Shown piece after piece: positions 39,778-48,552 of a DNA stretch of 64,000 nucleotides. The stretch comes from Kutzneria sp044547355 (GTDB lineage Bacteria > Actinomycetota > Actinomycetes > Mycobacteriales > Pseudonocardiaceae). Positions within the stretch are counted from its first letter, which is position 1. Each line of letters opens with the position of its first letter. The stretch covers positions 1 to 64,000 of the forward strand of contig NZ_JBIUAG010000012.1 of the NCBI RefSeq assembly GCF_044547355.1. The letters run 5' to 3'. Both the position numbers and the translations under genes were made by a program. The notes under the pieces were generated by a model. The model was not told where the DNA came from, did no database searches, and worked only from the letters and a program-made list of their open reading frames with translations.

Positions 39778-42726
39778 TCAGGGGTTGGTGGCGGCGGAGA
39801 CGGTGTAGCCGTAGGGAAGCGAGGCGAAGGTCTGGGAGCCGCCGGAGCTGGTGTTGCTGAGGACGTTGACGGCCCCGGTGACGGAGGTGCCGGAGGGGGC
39901 GGTGGGCTTGAGAGTGGCGGTGAGTAGGGCGGAGGTGCCGGCGGGGAGGTAGACGGAGGCGCCGGGCGTGATGTCGGAGGCGGTGGGGCTGAGGCGGAAG
40001 GTGCGGCCGACGCCGGTGGTGTTGGCGACGCGGAAGTAGAGCGCGGTGCTGGACTGGGGGGCGACCTTGGTGCCGACGGCGGGGAGGTTGTAGGCGGAGG
40101 CGTCGGAGCGGTTGTAGGCGACGGTGCCGTGCACCTGCTGCGAGAACTCCTTGCCGCTGGCGGTGAGTTTGAGCATGACGTCGATCTCCCACCGCCCGGG
40201 CTTGGGGTTGGCGGTGACAAGGGCGGCATCGCCGACGGGCTTGTCGGAGCCGATGCCCTGCACGGTGGTGGCGGGAGTGGCGTCGGTGGTGACGACCTTG
40301 CCGTCGGGGTCGATCAGGTAGTACGAGATCCCGTTGTCAGCACTGGCATCGGTGGCGTGCAAGGTGACGGCGAGGTCCTTCTTGCCGGCGGGCACGTCGA
40401 GGTTGAGGGTGCTGATCTGGCCGACCTCCCGGCCGACGGTGCTGGTGATGTCGGTGGTGAAAGAGCCACCGGCGGAGGGGACCAGCGTGCGGCGAGCGAC
40501 GGGCAGCGAGGTGGTGGAACCGTTGGCGGCCAGGAACTGCACGGACTCGGGGTGGTCACCGGGGGCGGTCGGCATGGCGACATTCAGGGCCACGGCGGCG
40601 GAGCCGTGCGCGGGAATGGTGACGGGGCCGGTGGCCGGAGAGGTGACGTAGTGTTGGCCGGTGGCCCGGAAAGAGACGTTGCCACGGTAGGAGCCGGGCA
40701 CGTTGGGCGGGGACTGGAGATGCGCCCGGCCGTTGGCCCACAGGATCTTCGCGGTCCAGGCGCCGGATGTCGGGGCGGCCACCTCGACGTGCTGGATGTT
40801 GGACACGGTGCCGATCTTGGCGCTGCCCGAGGGCGCGGTGCCGTAGTCGTAGGAGATCTGGCTGAGCCGGCCCTTGGGGTCGACCAGGGTGAACGAGAGA
40901 ATGGTGCCGTTGGCGGGATCCGGGATGATCAGGTCGGCGTTGAGCCGGTCGAGTCCCTTGGGCACGTCGAAGGTGATCGGCGAGGCGGCAGTGGCCCCGG
41001 CGGCCGGAACCGGCAGGCTGGGGTCGGGCGCGCTGACCGGCTCGGTGACGGTGGCGCCGATCTGCTTGGCGGCGCCGAGTTCCCGGTACGTGCCGGTGAC
41101 GGTGGTGGGCAGCGCGCTCGCGTTGTAGAGGTTCACGGTCTGGGCGCTGGAACCGGCGTCAGCGGTGATGTCCAATTGGGACGGTGACGGCACGAGGGCC
41201 GGGGCGTCGGAGACCAGGGTGGTGCCCGGCTGCTGCTGGGCGGCCCGCACGGCGGCGTACACGTCGAGCAGACCGGCGCCCTGCTGGTCGGCCGGCGCGC
41301 CGACGTCCTTGGCGGTGCCGGTGAGGATCTGCTTGATCAGGGCGGGGGTCGGCTTCACGCCGTGGTGGGTGTCGGCGTAGGCCTGGATGACGTCGGCGAC
41401 CGCGCCGGCCACCAGTGGACAGGACTGGCTGGTGCCGCCGAAGGCCTCGGTCAGGGTGTTGGTCGGGCAGTCCGAACCGGTCGGGCTGCACGCGGCCTCG
41501 CCACCGTAGCCGGGCGCGACCAGGTCCACGACCCGGTTGTTGGGCGCGGTGCCACCGGAGGACAGCGGCGTGATGTCGTTGTTGATCCAGGAGTCGTAGC
41601 CGTAGGCCTGGCTGGTCAGGCGCAGCGTGTTGGTCGCGCCGACGGCGATCACCTGCGGGTCGGTGGCCGGCGAGGACACGGTGCCGGAAACGCCGCTGTC
41701 ACCGGAGGAAACCACCACCGTGACGCCGGCGGCGACGGCGGCGTCGTTGGCCGCGTAGAACACGGAGTAGCGGCCGGGACGCGGAAGATAGCCGTAGGAC
41801 TCGGAAATCACGTCGGCGTGCTCGGTCACGACCGCGTGGTCGATGCCGGCGACGACCTGTGACTCGTACTGGACCTGGCCCGAGGCGCTGGGCGGGGTGT
41901 CGATCAGCGAGGAGTCGACCAGCGACGCGTCCGGGGCGAAACCCTTGATACGGAAGGTGCAGCCGGCCGGCAGGCCCGAGTAGGGCAACTCCTTGCTGAA
42001 GTCGTAGGTGACCAGACCCTGGCCGGCCACCGAGGAGGCGTCGCCGTAGTACTCGCCGTCGCTGTCGTCCTCGTTCGGGTTCGGCGCGTCGATCACCACG
42101 TGCGAGCCGTCGGGCCGGATGAAGTTGGGGTTGCCGGCCAACTGGTTCATGCCGTCGATGGCGACGAGCACGCCCTTGCCGGTGGCGATCTTCGAGGCCT
42201 GCTCGGCATCGTTCGGGTTGTCGGTCTCCACCTTGTTCACCGACAGCGCTTCCGGCTCGAGCAGCGGGTGCGCGGGGTCGCTCGGGCACACCTTCTGGCT
42301 CAGCTTGGCCGGCGCGGCCTTGGGCGTGCTGTCCGGGGCGCCCACGGCCATCGGCTCGTCGGGCACGATCTGCCGCACGGCCGGGTTGGCCCGCAGCCGG
42401 TTCACCTCGGCGGCGGACAGGTGCGCGGCGACCGCGTTGACGCTGACCAGCTGGGTGACATCGGTGCCACCATTGGCTTTGATGTCCGAAACGACCGACT
42501 GCTGGTCGGTGTGCGTGGTGGCGGTGCGCTGCGAGCTCTGCGCCCGTAACGTGAGATCGCCGTGCTGGTTGGCCAGCACCACGATGACGCGTCCGCCGTC
42601 CGCGGCGCCGTCGACCGCGGGGGCCAGCGGGACCGGCGTGGCCGCGGCGACGCCGTTGCCCAGCAGGGCCAGCGCCGCACTCATGGACAGGGTTGTCGCC
42701 GCGGTGAGCAGGCGAGATCTATTCAC
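39778..42726 (-). CDS. Secreted S8-like (subtilase) protease with non-standard active site
   Basis: A 982-aa secreted protein: signal peptide (RLLTAATTLSMSAALALL, then AAAT), inhibitor-like propeptide (VIVVLANQHGDLTLRA...), subtilase domain to about residue 480, and beta-sandwich domains to the end (SLPVARRTLVPSAGG; AVNVLSNTSSGGSQTFASL). The Asp is in VLVAIDGMN (Asp191) and the nucleophile in GGTSQSCPLVAG (Ser433). Where HGTHVAG is expected the protein has DASSVAG (229-235), so the catalytic His is missing; the oxyanion segment is SSGDSG (340-345), Asp instead of Asn, as in sedolisins. Activity is thus uncertain. GTG 42726 chosen for the signal peptide. Confidence 0.85.
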   Translation of the reverse strand: MNRSRLLTAATTLSMSAALALLGNGVAAATPVPLAPAVDGAADGGRVIVVLANQHGDLTLRAQSSQRTATTHTDQQSVVSDIKANGGTDVTQLVSVNAVAAHLSAAEVNRLRANPAVRQIVPDEPMAVGAPDSTPKAAPAKLSQKVCPSDPAHPLLEPEALSVNKVETDNPNDAEQASKIATGKGVLVAIDGMNQLAGNPNFIRPDGSHVVIDAPNPNEDDSDGEYYGDASSVAGQGLVTYDFSKELPYSGLPAGCTFRIKGFAPDASLVDSSLIDTPPSASGQVQYESQVVAGIDHAVVTEHADVISESYGYLPRPGRYSVFYAANDAAVAAGVTVVVSSGDSGVSGTVSSPATDPQVIAVGATNTLRLTSQAYGYDSWINNDITPLSSGGTAPNNRVVDLVAPGYGGEAACSPTGSDCPTNTLTEAFGGTSQSCPLVAGAVADVIQAYADTHHGVKPTPALIKQILTGTAKDVGAPADQQGAGLLDVYAAVRAAQQQPGTTLVSDAPALVPSPSQLDITADAGSSAQTVNLYNASALPTTVTGTYRELGAAKQIGATVTEPVSAPDPSLPVPAAGATAASPITFDVPKGLDRLNADLIIPDPANGTILSFTLVDPKGRLSQISYDYGTAPSGSAKIGTVSNIQHVEVAAPTSGAWTAKILWANGRAHLQSPPNVPGSYRGNVSFRATGQHYVTSPATGPVTIPAHGSAAVALNVAMPTAPGDHPESVQFLAANGSTTSLPVARRTLVPSAGGSFTTDITSTVGREVGQISTLNLDVPAGKKDLAVTLHATDASADNGISYYLIDPDGKVVTTDATPATTVQGIGSDKPVGDAALVTANPKPGRWEIDVMLKLTASGKEFSQQVHGTVAYNRSDASAYNLPAVGTKVAPQSSTALYFRVANTTGVGRTFRLSPTASDITPGASVYLPAGTSALLTATLKPTAPSGTSVTGAVNVLSNTSSGGSQTFASLPYGYTVSAATNP

Positions 42727-42836
42727 TCCAGACACCTCGGGCAGTCGTCGCCGAATGATCGTCAACGGCCAGTCAAGTCCCCGCGCCCGAGGTGAAACAA
42801 GCGACGATCGGAGCTGTTTTCGCCGCCCGGAAACGA

Positions 42837-43769
42837 CTAGCGTGCCGCGGACGGCAGCCCGAAGGTGATGGTCTCCCTGGCGGTTTCCCGTTCCTCCACC
42901 CGCACCGGGCCGAAGCGGCGAAGCCAGTGCACCACGTCGTCGACCAGCTGGGGCGGGGCCGACGCGCCGGCGGTCAGGCCCACCACGCGCACGCCGGCCA
43001 GCCACTTTTCCGATATGCCCGAAACGTCGTCCACCAGGTAGGCCGGCGTGCCCATCCGCCGTGCGACTTCCACCAGCCGCACGGAATTGGACGAATTGGC
43101 CGATCCGACCACCAGCACCAGGTCGGCCTCGTCGGCCACCGCGGCCAGCGACCGCTGACGATTGGTTGTGGCGTAACAGATGTCGTCGCTGCCGGGGCCG
43201 CGCAGCGCCGGGAACCGGGCCCGCAGCGCGTCGACCACCGCGGTCGTCTCGTCGACGGCCAACGTGGTCTGGGTCAGGTACGACACCCGAGACGGGTCCT
43301 CGACCTCAAGCGCGGCAACGTCTTCGACGGTCTCGACCAGCACCATCCGCTCAGGCGCCTCGCCCAGGGTGCCCTCGACCTCCTCGTGCCCGGCGTGGCC
43401 GATGAACACCACCGTGTCGCCACGAGCGGCGAAACGCCGGGCCTCGGAGTGAACCTTGGTCACGAGCGGGCAGGTGGCGTCGACAACGTCCAGACCGCGG
43501 CCGGCGGCCTCGGCCCGGACGGCCGGCGAGACGCCGTGAGCCGAGAACACCACTGTGGCCCCGGCCGGGACTTCGCCGAGCTCGTCGACGAAAACCGCGC
43601 CACGGCCGCTGAGATCGGCCACCACATGGGTGTTGTGCACGATCTGCTTGCGCACGTAGATCGGCCCGCCGCGACGGGCCAGCAGCTGTTCGACGATCTC
43701 GATGGCCCGATCGACGCCGGCGCAGAACGACCGCGGCGAGGCGAGCAGCACGGTCCGCTCAGTGGTCAC
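42837..43769 (-). CDS. ispH: 4-hydroxy-3-methylbut-2-enyl diphosphate reductase
   Basis: A 310-aa IspH (LytB), last enzyme of the MEP pathway, making IPP and DMAPP. The three iron-sulfur cysteines are visible: Cys16 (SFCAGVDRAIEIVE), Cys100 (DATCPLVTKVH) and Cys198 (DDICYATTNRQ). Substrate-binding motifs IVHNTHVV, FSAHGVSP and GSANSSNS are intact. It starts at GTG 43769, overlapping the end of the prenyl synthase gene by 11 bp, and is the last gene of the geosmin/encapsulin operon. It would boost C5 precursor supply for the terpene; the housekeeping ispH is probably elsewhere. Confidence 0.96.
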   Translation of the reverse strand: MTTERTVLLASPRSFCAGVDRAIEIVEQLLARRGGPIYVRKQIVHNTHVVADLSGRGAVFVDELGEVPAGATVVFSAHGVSPAVRAEAAGRGLDVVDATCPLVTKVHSEARRFAARGDTVVFIGHAGHEEVEGTLGEAPERMVLVETVEDVAALEVEDPSRVSYLTQTTLAVDETTAVVDALRARFPALRGPGSDDICYATTNRQRSLAAVADEADLVLVVGSANSSNSVRLVEVARRMGTPAYLVDDVSGISEKWLAGVRVVGLTAGASAPPQLVDDVVHWLRRFGPVRVEERETARETITFGLPSAAR

Positions 43770-44811
43770 GACGGGTCACCAGCCTGGCCAGCGTCTCCAA
43801 CTCGGCGGCGACGCGGGCGACCGGGGCCGCCAGTGCCAACTCGGCCAGCGCCAGATCGAGTTGATCGGCGGCCTCCCGCTGGGCCCACGACCGACCGCCG
43901 GCCAGCTCGACCAGCTCGGCGGCGCGGGCAAGCTCCACATCGGACAGTGGGTCCTGCCGGCCGTACAGGGCGGCCAGCTCGGCGGCGGCCGGCGAACCGG
44001 AGGTCAGTGCGGCCACCACCGGCAGGGACTTCTTGCGGCTGACCAGATCCGAGTGCACGGACTTGCCGGTCACCCGCGGATCCCCCCAGATGCCCAGGAG
44101 ATCGTCGACCAGCTGGAAGGCCAGCCCGAGGTGTTCGCCGAAGACCCGCATGTGCTCGACCTGATCGGCGCTGCCGCCGCCGTAGAGCGCCCCGACGGCG
44201 GCGGAGCAGGCCAGCAGCGCGCCGGTCTTCTCCCCCGCCATGGCCAGGCACTCGGATAGGTCCACATCGGACCGTTCCTCGAAGGACACGTCTTCGCACT
44301 GGCCCTCGACGAGATCCTGCACAGCCGCGCTGATCATCCGCATGGCGTCCTGCGACCGGCCGTGCCCGCTGCCGGCGAGCACGTCGAAGGCCAGCGTGAG
44401 CAGCGCGTCGCCGGCCAGGATCGCCGAGCTGGTCCCGAAAACGGTCCACGCGGTCGGCCGGTGCCGCCGACTGACGTCGCGGTCCATGACGTCGTCGTGC
44501 AGCAGCGAGAAGTTGTGCACCATCTCCACCGCGACGGCGGCCGGCACAGCGTCCACAATGGACCCGCCGACGGCCTCGGCGCACAACGCGGCCAGCGTCG
44601 GCCGGATGGCCTTGCCGGCGTCGCCCTCGCGGGGCGTGCCGTCGGCGTCCCACCATCCGTAGTGGTATCCGGCGACGCGGCGCATGGACGTGGGCAGCGT
44701 GTCCACCGCCGCCCGCATCGCCGGGTCCACCACACTTCGGCTCCAGGACAGCACTTCCCGGGCCGATCTGGGCTGGGAGATCACGTCGATCGGGACCACC
44801 TCCTCGATCAC
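43759..44811 (-). CDS. Polyprenyl diphosphate synthase (FPP/GGPP type)
   Basis: A 350-aa all-alpha trans-prenyltransferase joining IPP units to an allylic diphosphate. First Asp-rich motif: LLHDDVMDRD (DDVMD at 106-110); second: LVDDLLGIWGDP (236-244). KAIRP (basic IPP site) and a C-terminal helix are present. A Phe lies five residues before the first motif, limiting product length; FPP is expected because geosmin synthase is upstream, but GGPP cannot be excluded. GTG 44811 overlaps the geosmin synthase stop (GTGA). The ~20 residues before the fold (IEEVVPIDVISQPRSARE) are of unknown use; Family 2B encapsulin cargo is often a prenyltransferase. Confidence 0.93.
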   Translation of the reverse strand: MIEEVVPIDVISQPRSAREVLSWSRSVVDPAMRAAVDTLPTSMRRVAGYHYGWWDADGTPREGDAGKAIRPTLAALCAEAVGGSIVDAVPAAVAVEMVHNFSLLHDDVMDRDVSRRHRPTAWTVFGTSSAILAGDALLTLAFDVLAGSGHGRSQDAMRMISAAVQDLVEGQCEDVSFEERSDVDLSECLAMAGEKTGALLACSAAVGALYGGGSADQVEHMRVFGEHLGLAFQLVDDLLGIWGDPRVTGKSVHSDLVSRKKSLPVVAALTSGSPAAAELAALYGRQDPLSDVELARAAELVELAGGRSWAQREAADQLDLALAELALAAPVARVAAELETLARLVTRRDH

Positions 44812-46979
44812 GGGGCGAACATCCGCACCGCGGACGTGCCGAAGCCGGTGGGCAGCGCGAAACCGTGCCCGCCCCGGGCACGGACCAGCTCGTCCTGTCC
44901 ATATCGGACGGTCTCGCGGTGCCAGTTGAGCACCGCGGCCATCCAGTCCTCCAGCTCACGCACGTACGCGTCGACGGCCTTGCGCTGCGCGGCGGTGAAG
45001 CCGAACTCCTCGCACAGCGCCGGGATCTCGTGGTCGCGGGTGCGGATGAACTGCTCGACCCGGTCGGTCATCAGGTTGTCGACCACGCCGACGGCCCGAT
45101 CCTTGTCGCAGCCGAGGAAGTTCTGCACGACCAGCACCATGTTGAGCAGCTCGCCCTCGAACTCGATCTCCTTCTGGTAGGAGAAGACGTCGTTGAGGAA
45201 GCAGCCGTAGTCGGCGGCCGAGTCCTCCAGCCCGCGCATCTGGCTGGTGGCGAAGAACTCCGCCGGCAGAGCGAGGTGGCTGAACCGGGCCAGGCTCATG
45301 GTCAGCTCGGCGCCGAAGCTGGCCCGCCGCATCTCGATGTAGTCCACCGGATCGGGAATCCGGTTGTGGTGGTGGCAGTCCGCCTCCCAGGCCCAGGATT
45401 CGACCATCACCATCACGGCGTGCCGGAACTGGGCGCGGTGCTCGTCGGACATCGGCAGCGCGGTCCGCACCCACAGGTCGGCCAGGCCCCGCTCGTAGGG
45501 GGTGGTCGGCGTCGGCATGGTCACGCAGTCCAGCGGCATGAACTGCCCGGTGCGCTCCACGAACGCCCGGACCCCGGTCGGATCGGGGCTGTGGAAGAAC
45601 AACTGGGGCACGAGGTCGTCGGCGTAGGTGCCCCAGCTCAGCCAGTTCGTGCCGAGATCCAACTCCTCCTGGGTGGCGTCCGGATCGATGCCGGCCGCGC
45701 ACAAGGCGAAGTCGAAGCCGGCCAGCTTATCGTCGGTCCAGACGCCGTCGCTGGTGATGCCGATCTCCTTGGACCACACCGCGTTGTTGCGACGCGCGGT
45801 GTCCAGCAGCGGGCTCAGCGTCAGCGTGAACGGCATGGTGAAGTCGGGCAACGTGGTCGGGCCGACCGCGTGCGGCGCGTGGGTGAAACGCCCCAGCCGC
45901 TTGGGAAAGCCGAACCGCGCGCCGAGCGTGCCCAGGCCGGTCGGGCCGCCGGGCACCCAGCCCGACTTGTCGGCGCCGGCGTTCATGTACCGGCTGGAGC
46001 GCATGTGCCACTCGTGCCCGCCCGACTGCCAGTCCTGCAGGCCACGGGCGTAGACCAGCGCGGCCATGCGCTCGTCCGGCCGTAATCCGTGCTGGTCGAA
46101 CAGGATCGGCAGCTCGGTGAACACGGTGTGCTCGAACTGCTGCATACGCGAGGAGATCAGGTCGTTGGTGGCCTCGGCCGCCTCCTGGGTGGTGCAGCCC
46201 AGCGCGGTTTCCAGCACCAGCACCATGTTGGCGTTCTCGCCCTCCTCCTCCACCTCACGCTGGTAGGAGAAGACGTCGTTGCGCAGGTGCACGCCGTCGG
46301 CGAAGGTGTCGCGCAGCACCCGCATCGGCCGGGTCCGGGCGATCGCGTCCGGCACCTCGGCCCCGACCGCGACCTCGACCAGGTTGGCCGACCACGGCGC
46401 GCCGCCGACCTTGCGGCGCATCTCGATGTAGTCGATCGGGTTGGCCACCCGGCCCTCGTCGATGTTGATGATCTCCCACATGCACTCGACGAGCAGGTTG
46501 AGCGTGCTCTCGATGAAGCGGACCTTCCACTCCTGGGACATCATCGGGATGGTGCGTTCCCACAGGTCCTTCAGCCCGGCCTCGACCGGGTTGGTCGGCG
46601 TGGCGGTGATCTCGCCGTGCAGCGGCATGAACGCGCGCAGCCCGTCAAGGTACTTCTTGGCGCCCTTGATGTCCTTGGGCTTCTTGTAGAGCTCGAGGAA
46701 GTGGTCGTCGAAGAAGAAGACCCAGACGTACCAGTCGGTGATCAGGTCCAGCACCGGGCCCGAGCACTCGGGATGGGTGTACGCGCACAGCAGCGCGTAG
46801 TCCATCGCCTCCAGCTTGGCCTCGGACCAGATGATCTCGCCGCCGGGATACGCGGGCGTGTCGACCATGTCGAAGTCGCGCGCCCACTTGCGGGTGTGGG
46901 CGCGCGCCCCCTCCAGGTTGGGGTTCAGCCGCGCAGGGTGAACCATGTAGAACTCGGGCAGTTCGAACGGCTGGGCCAT
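44808..46979 (-). CDS. geoA: Geosmin synthase (germacradienol/geosmin synthase), bifunctional
   Basis: A 723-aa two-domain sesquiterpene cyclase; the N-terminal domain converts FPP to germacradienol, the C-terminal domain converts that to geosmin. N-domain metal motifs: DDHFLE (91-96) and NDVFSYQRE (234-242). C-domain counterparts: TYADDLVPQLFF and LNDVFSYQKE. The typical N-terminus FELPEFYMVHPARLNPNLEGA is intact, without a long disordered extension. ATG 46979 follows GAGG. It lies 12 bp after the second encapsulin gene and overlaps the prenyl synthase by 4 bp. No GPP methyltransferase is present, so this is not a 2-methylisoborneol cluster. Confidence 0.96.
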   Translation of the reverse strand: MAQPFELPEFYMVHPARLNPNLEGARAHTRKWARDFDMVDTPAYPGGEIIWSEAKLEAMDYALLCAYTHPECSGPVLDLITDWYVWVFFFDDHFLELYKKPKDIKGAKKYLDGLRAFMPLHGEITATPTNPVEAGLKDLWERTIPMMSQEWKVRFIESTLNLLVECMWEIINIDEGRVANPIDYIEMRRKVGGAPWSANLVEVAVGAEVPDAIARTRPMRVLRDTFADGVHLRNDVFSYQREVEEEGENANMVLVLETALGCTTQEAAEATNDLISSRMQQFEHTVFTELPILFDQHGLRPDERMAALVYARGLQDWQSGGHEWHMRSSRYMNAGADKSGWVPGGPTGLGTLGARFGFPKRLGRFTHAPHAVGPTTLPDFTMPFTLTLSPLLDTARRNNAVWSKEIGITSDGVWTDDKLAGFDFALCAAGIDPDATQEELDLGTNWLSWGTYADDLVPQLFFHSPDPTGVRAFVERTGQFMPLDCVTMPTPTTPYERGLADLWVRTALPMSDEHRAQFRHAVMVMVESWAWEADCHHHNRIPDPVDYIEMRRASFGAELTMSLARFSHLALPAEFFATSQMRGLEDSAADYGCFLNDVFSYQKEIEFEGELLNMVLVVQNFLGCDKDRAVGVVDNLMTDRVEQFIRTRDHEIPALCEEFGFTAAQRKAVDAYVRELEDWMAAVLNWHRETVRYGQDELVRARGGHGFALPTGFGTSAVRMFAP

Positions 46980-46991
46980 GGTGAGTGAGCC

Positions 46992-48380
46992 TCAGTTTCC
47001 GAGTTCCACGTCTTCCAGCACACCGAGGGCGTCGGGCACCAGCACCGCGCACGAGTAGTAGGCGGAGACCAGGTAGGACATGATCGCCTTCTCGCTGACG
47101 CCGGTGAAGCGCACCGACAGGCCGGGCTCGCGCTCGTCCGGGATGCCGGTCTGGTGCAGGCCGATCACGCCGTTGTCGTCCTCGCCGGTGCGCATGGCCA
47201 GGATGGACGTGGTGTTGGTGGCCGGGTCGATCGGGATCTTGTCGCACGGCAGGATCGGCACTCCGCGCCAGGACTGCATGGGCTGGCCGTCCACCAGCAC
47301 CGGCGGCGGGTAGAGCCGCCGCGCGTTGAGCTCGCGGCCGAACGCGGCGATCGCCTTGGGGTGGGCCAGGAAGAACTTCGTCTTGCGCCGGCGGGACACC
47401 AGCTCGTCCATGTCGTTGGGGGTGGGCGCGCCGTTGCGGGTGTGCAGCCGCTGGCTGTGGTCGGCGTTGTGCAGCAACCCGAAGTCCGGGTTGTTGAGCA
47501 TGTCGTCTTCCTGCCGCTCGCGCAGCGCCGCGATGGTCAGCCGCAGTTGCTCCTGCACCTGGTCGTGCGGCCCGTTGTAGAGGTCGGCGACGCGGGTGTG
47601 CACGCGCAGCAGGGTCTGGGCCACGCTGAGCTCGTACTGGCGCGGCGACAGGTCGTAGTCCACGAAGGTGCCGGGCAGGTCGATCTCGCCGGAGTGGCCG
47701 GCCGACATCTCGATGGCGGCCTCGCCGTGCTTGTTCTGCGACTTGGCCCCGCTGCCGCGGAAACGGTCCACATGGGACGCCAGCGCCGGCGAGCCGGCCA
47801 GCGCCTCGGCGAAGGCGTTGCGCGGCAGGGAAAGCACGACACAGCCGGTGTTCGCGCGCACGGAGAACGGCCAGCCGCCCTCGCCGAGCAGGACCTGCTC
47901 GCCGAAGTAGTCGCCGTCGGCCAGTGTGCCCAGCGCGGCCTCGTCGCCGTACTTGCCGGCGCCGACCTTGTCCACCCGGCCGTGCACGATCAGGAACAGC
48001 TCGTCGGCGGCGTCGCCGCGGCGCACGATGGTGTCGCCGGCGGAGAACTGGCGGCGGGTGAAGCGGCCGGCCAGCGCGGTCAGCACGTCGGCGTCGTCGA
48101 ATCCGCGCAGCGCCGGCAGTTCGCCGAGCTCGGCCGGGATCACCCGGACGTCGTCGCCCTGGCTGACGAACTCGATGCGGCCGTCGCCGACGGTGTAGGT
48201 GAGCCGGCGGTTCACGCGGTAGACCGCGCCCTTGGCCTCCACCCACGGCAGCGAGCGCAGCAGCCAGCGCGGCGTGATCGCCTGCATCTGCGGCACGGAC
48301 TTGGTCGTCGTGGCCAGCTGCCGCGCGGCCGCTGTGCCAAGACTCAACTGGGTGGAGGCCGGGTCCAGGGTCTCGGTCAC
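46992..48380 (-). CDS. Family 2B encapsulin shell protein (EshA-like), copy 2
   Basis: A 462-aa HK97-fold encapsulin with inserted cyclic-nucleotide-binding domain. The N-terminal arm begins VTETLDPASTQLSLGTAAAR; the cNMP-like domain spans about residues 85-215 (FSAGDTIVRRGDAADELFLIVHGRVDKVGAG; GDYFGEQVLL). The shell domain follows (YDLSPRQYELSVAQTLLRVHTRVADLYNGP; WRGVPILPCDKIPID; GLHQTGIPDEREPGLSVRFTGVSEKAIMSYLVSAYYS). GTG 48380 is chosen because GGAG lies 9 bases upstream and the paralogue starts with the same VTETL. Family 2B shells are known to enclose terpene enzymes such as 2-MIB synthase. It lies directly upstream of geosmin synthase. Confidence 0.93.
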   Translation of the reverse strand: MTETLDPASTQLSLGTAAARQLATTTKSVPQMQAITPRWLLRSLPWVEAKGAVYRVNRRLTYTVGDGRIEFVSQGDDVRVIPAELGELPALRGFDDADVLTALAGRFTRRQFSAGDTIVRRGDAADELFLIVHGRVDKVGAGKYGDEAALGTLADGDYFGEQVLLGEGGWPFSVRANTGCVVLSLPRNAFAEALAGSPALASHVDRFRGSGAKSQNKHGEAAIEMSAGHSGEIDLPGTFVDYDLSPRQYELSVAQTLLRVHTRVADLYNGPHDQVQEQLRLTIAALRERQEDDMLNNPDFGLLHNADHSQRLHTRNGAPTPNDMDELVSRRRKTKFFLAHPKAIAAFGRELNARRLYPPPVLVDGQPMQSWRGVPILPCDKIPIDPATNTTSILAMRTGEDDNGVIGLHQTGIPDEREPGLSVRFTGVSEKAIMSYLVSAYYSCAVLVPDALGVLEDVELGN

Positions 48381-48446
48381 GACGAAGTGCTCCAATCAGG
48401 AACGGGTTCACAGGGGAAAGCCGAAGGGGTGAGCACGTGGCGGCGT

Positions 48447-48533
48447 CCCGCACGCCGACGGGGGATCCGCCCCGGCGGCGTGCGGGCACTGGTGGCCCGG
48501 CCCCGGCCGCCGGCGGATGGGCCGGCGGCCGGG
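48447..48533. promoter_or_regulatory. Two GC-rich hairpins between the encapsulin genes
   Basis: In the gap between the shell genes are two perfect inverted repeats: 13-bp arms 48502-48514/48521-48533 with a 6-nt loop, and 11-bp arms 48447-48457/48476-48486. No U-run follows. They could attenuate transcription or protect RNA ends, giving more of the first shell protein than of the second. Confidence 0.5.
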
Positions 48534-48552
48534 CGGGCCCGGGGTCGGATCG

